64,000 nucleotides of DNA from Lepidurus packardi (lineage: Eukaryota; Arthropoda; Branchiopoda; Notostraca; Triopsidae). Below the pieces are notes generated by a model. That model did not search any database. It was not told the DNA's origin and saw nothing but the letters and a program-made list of their open reading frames with translations. Location: contig JAKZAN010000007.1 of NCBI GenBank assembly GCA_023053545.1, positions 5,332,001 to 5,396,000 on the forward strand, given 5' to 3'. Both the position numbers and the translations under genes were made by a program. Numbering within the stretch: position 1 is the stretch's first letter; the number at the start of each line of letters is the position of its first letter. This document shows positions 61,885 to 64,000 of the stretch, in pieces.

Positions 61885-62588
61885 CAGCAACAATCTTGAA
61901 AACACGCCAAAATCGCAGCCAGAGCGTTAAGGAACCACAAACGGAGTGAAATCCTGTAAGAGATGGAGATTTGACAGGGACCGAGTATGCCGGCCATGCG
62001 GGAATTTGTAATATTTACGTTTTTTAAAATTGCTAAAAATCGGATTTTGAACGTTTTTCTGAGGATAAACAAAATCTTCGTCTAACTAGAGGAAAGGGAA
62101 GGCAGAATATAGTAACAGTAGATGATAATCGAATTAATGGCAATATGTAGCCAATGGAAGCGAATACACTTGGAAACGTTCGAGAAAATGTTCAAAATCT
62201 ACTGACGTTTACCCCCGAGAATAATATCGAAAATGATCAATAATCAGTTACTTTTAGTAAACAAAATGTGATAATATGCAAGCTAATTGCATAATACTTA
62301 AGTCTTTCCTTTTAAGTGTTTAACTTACAGTTGAATAAAGGTCGGATGGGAGACGAAAAATGTAAATAAAACGGGAGCAAATTATCTGACTTGTACTCTT
62401 GTACTTGGTGCCTGTTCGCAAAATGGCTGGCGGGATTAATTCCGTCGACTACGCAAAGAGGCGGAGTGCCTACAGAGGGCTGTAGCCATTCGCCATAGGC
62501 CATGGGACACTAGCAACGGGGAACGTGATTGGGAACTGGATTTTTTTTTAATTCCATATTCTGGCATTTTGCGGTTTAGCAATACTAT

Positions 62589-62606
62589 CCCCCCCCCCCC
62601 CCCCCC
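62589..62606. repeat. Poly-C tract, 18 bases
   Basis: An uninterrupted run of 18 C followed by AAAC. Confidence 0.9.
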
Positions 62607-63803
62607 AAACAAAATAGGAAAATAACAATGAATAACTGTAAACAACAAATAACAAGTAACTGTACACAACAAATGGATAGGAACGAAAATTGTGGAAATT
62701 CCACGTCTCCTAGCCATAATTGGGGATTAAGCAAAAAAACTTCCAATTGCTTACGACGATGTATGAATGGAGACATATAAACATTCGTTTACATGTATAA
62801 ATAAATAACTAATAAGCCAAATTCATAAGAACGAAAGCTGCAATGAAAGGAGGACGGACCTACTTTATTCCTTTAATTATTACGGATCTATTGCAGTATA
62901 ATGAACTGTTTAATACATTTTAAAAGATCTTTCCTTAATCTCACACATATCTCCCCCACGTGGCAAGCCATGTTTTCACTCAGCTTCATTTGCATAACAG
63001 GCGAAAAAATAAGGGTGTCTCTCCTACAAAATTTAAACAACAATTACCAATTGGAGCAGGCAAAAGGAGAAAAAGAATAACCCAGCGGCATCTAGTTTGA
63101 GCTTGTCCATCCCAATTTCAAAAAATCGTCCGTTTTAGACGTTAAAAAAAGCCTACACTCCCAAACGTTTCAATTAAACTTTGTACTGAAAACACTTGGC
63201 ACAAAATTCCAAATGAAGCTAAATGAATGCTTATAAATTAACACGAATGTTGTTCGTAACTGCAGAAAGAGTAAGCTCCACATATTCAGCTAAAAACACA
63301 ACTATTCTGTTATGCATAACAACAGGTTCTTTCTAAACATGTAACTTGTTCGGCTTTGCGAGCGCGACTGCAAGTAGGACAAGGCTGGGCAAGTTGGGCA
63401 AATCACCCCTTGCAGCCATTCCAGTAACGCGCGCTATTCAAATTCGATGGAATTCTCAAGTAAAATACATTTTTCATAGTTTTAACTTTGCAGCAACAGG
63501 CCTATAAAAATTACCCAGCATAACCCAGTTACTTTCATTTCGTTTCAATCGGTTCTTGTATGGTTGGCACGAGTGGGTTAAACTTTTGTAGCCCACTTTT
63601 ACCTTTCTTTAACATAGACTCATAATAAAACTACTCATTTCTATGTTCCATGGACTAGTGGTTCTCAGGGGAGGTTTTAGTTTTTGTTCTTCCTCATTGT
63701 TTGGCATATTGTCATGAACCGTGACGTACACATGCAAGCTACCCAACAGTAAATTAGGTCTGCTGAGCTAGCTTCCACGATTTAAAGTTTGTATTAAAAT
63801 CAA

Positions 63804-63854
63804 ATGAGTATTAGTAATCAATGAGTATGAGTAATCAAGTTAGTATTAGTATCA
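63804..63854. repeat. 17-bp tandem repeat, three units
   Basis: Three units of the type ATGAGTATTAGTAATCA (63804-63820, 63821-63837 and a diverged copy 63838-63854). Confidence 0.8.
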
Positions 63855-64000
63855 AATCAAATCGCTGCTACGAAAGCAGCGCTTTTCTTTCTTAACTTAT
63901 AGAATACTGAATGTGGTCCTTGCACGCGGAGAAAAAACCTTGTACGAACAGATAATTATGAATTTGTTAAGTTTTCTGAAATAAACTCTTGGTCCTAAAC

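Larger units (their letters stand above)
59990..64000. other. Repeat-rich AT-rich stretch without recognised genes
   Basis: Contains two short tandem repeats, a tRNA-like fragment, three pure poly-C tracts (one abutting a poly-A run) and no supported coding exon. Open frames are short and cross homopolymers. Confidence 0.55.

Overview
This is a eukaryotic, almost certainly arthropod, window. The evidence is spliced genes with short GT-AG introns (mostly about 50-130 bp), a hairy/E(spl)-type bHLH gene ending in WRPW, and a small precursor that starts with RYLPT (proctolin, an arthropod neuropeptide) directly after a signal peptide. Compact introns plus long AT-rich intergenic DNA would suit a crustacean such as a branchiopod, but that is inference. 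Gene models were assembled by hand from splice signals and reading-frame continuity. In the genes whose exons I summed, total coding length divides by three, which supports the models; some exon ends in VPS50, PRPF40 and the PFKFB-like gene remain approximate.

Layout. 1-12,240 shows no recognisable gene. 12,241-15,977 (+) is an ABCG half-transporter. It converges on RBM48 (-, 16,822-17,792), which is head to head with TAF10 (+, 18,100-18,649). 20,160-21,583 (+) encodes a histidine-phosphatase domain of the PFKFB (fructose-2,6-bisphosphatase) type with no visible kinase part. 21.6-27.5 kb is gene-free and is followed by a near-perfect 1.1 kb foldback (inverted-repeat) element bounded by TTAA at 27,551-28,654. 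That element sits about 200 bp upstream of SMARCD/BAP60 (+, 28,857-31,609). Proctolin (+, 34,221-34,789) and a secreted proline/tyrosine-rich protein (+, 35,651-37,205) follow, each with a good TATA box. PRPF40 (-, 37,440-40,235) is head to head, 196 bp apart, with VPS50/syndetin (+, 40,432-46,251). A large VPS50 intron contains a complete antisense lipocalin gene (-, 43,727-45,314) with a long low-complexity tail. A HES gene (-, 49,195-50,104) is isolated between gene-poor stretches. NOM1 (+, 53,981-56,770), INSIG (-, 56,974-57,754) and HPRT (-, 58,446-59,193) form the last dense block. 60-64 kb is repeat-rich, with pure poly-C tracts, short tandem repeats and a tRNA-like fragment.

The genes do not form one pathway. 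They are a mix of housekeeping genes (RBM48 and PRPF40 in splicing, TAF10 in TFIID/SAGA, SMARCD in SWI/SNF, NOM1 in ribosome biogenesis, HPRT in purine salvage, VPS50 in endosome recycling, INSIG in ER sterol sensing) and tissue-specific genes (proctolin, proline-rich secreted protein, lipocalin, HES). The tissue-specific genes tend to have TATA boxes, while the housekeeping genes tend to share divergent promoters. The items most worth a second look are the TTAA foldback, the kinase-less PFKFB-like gene with an unrecognised N-terminal region, and the nested tailed lipocalin.
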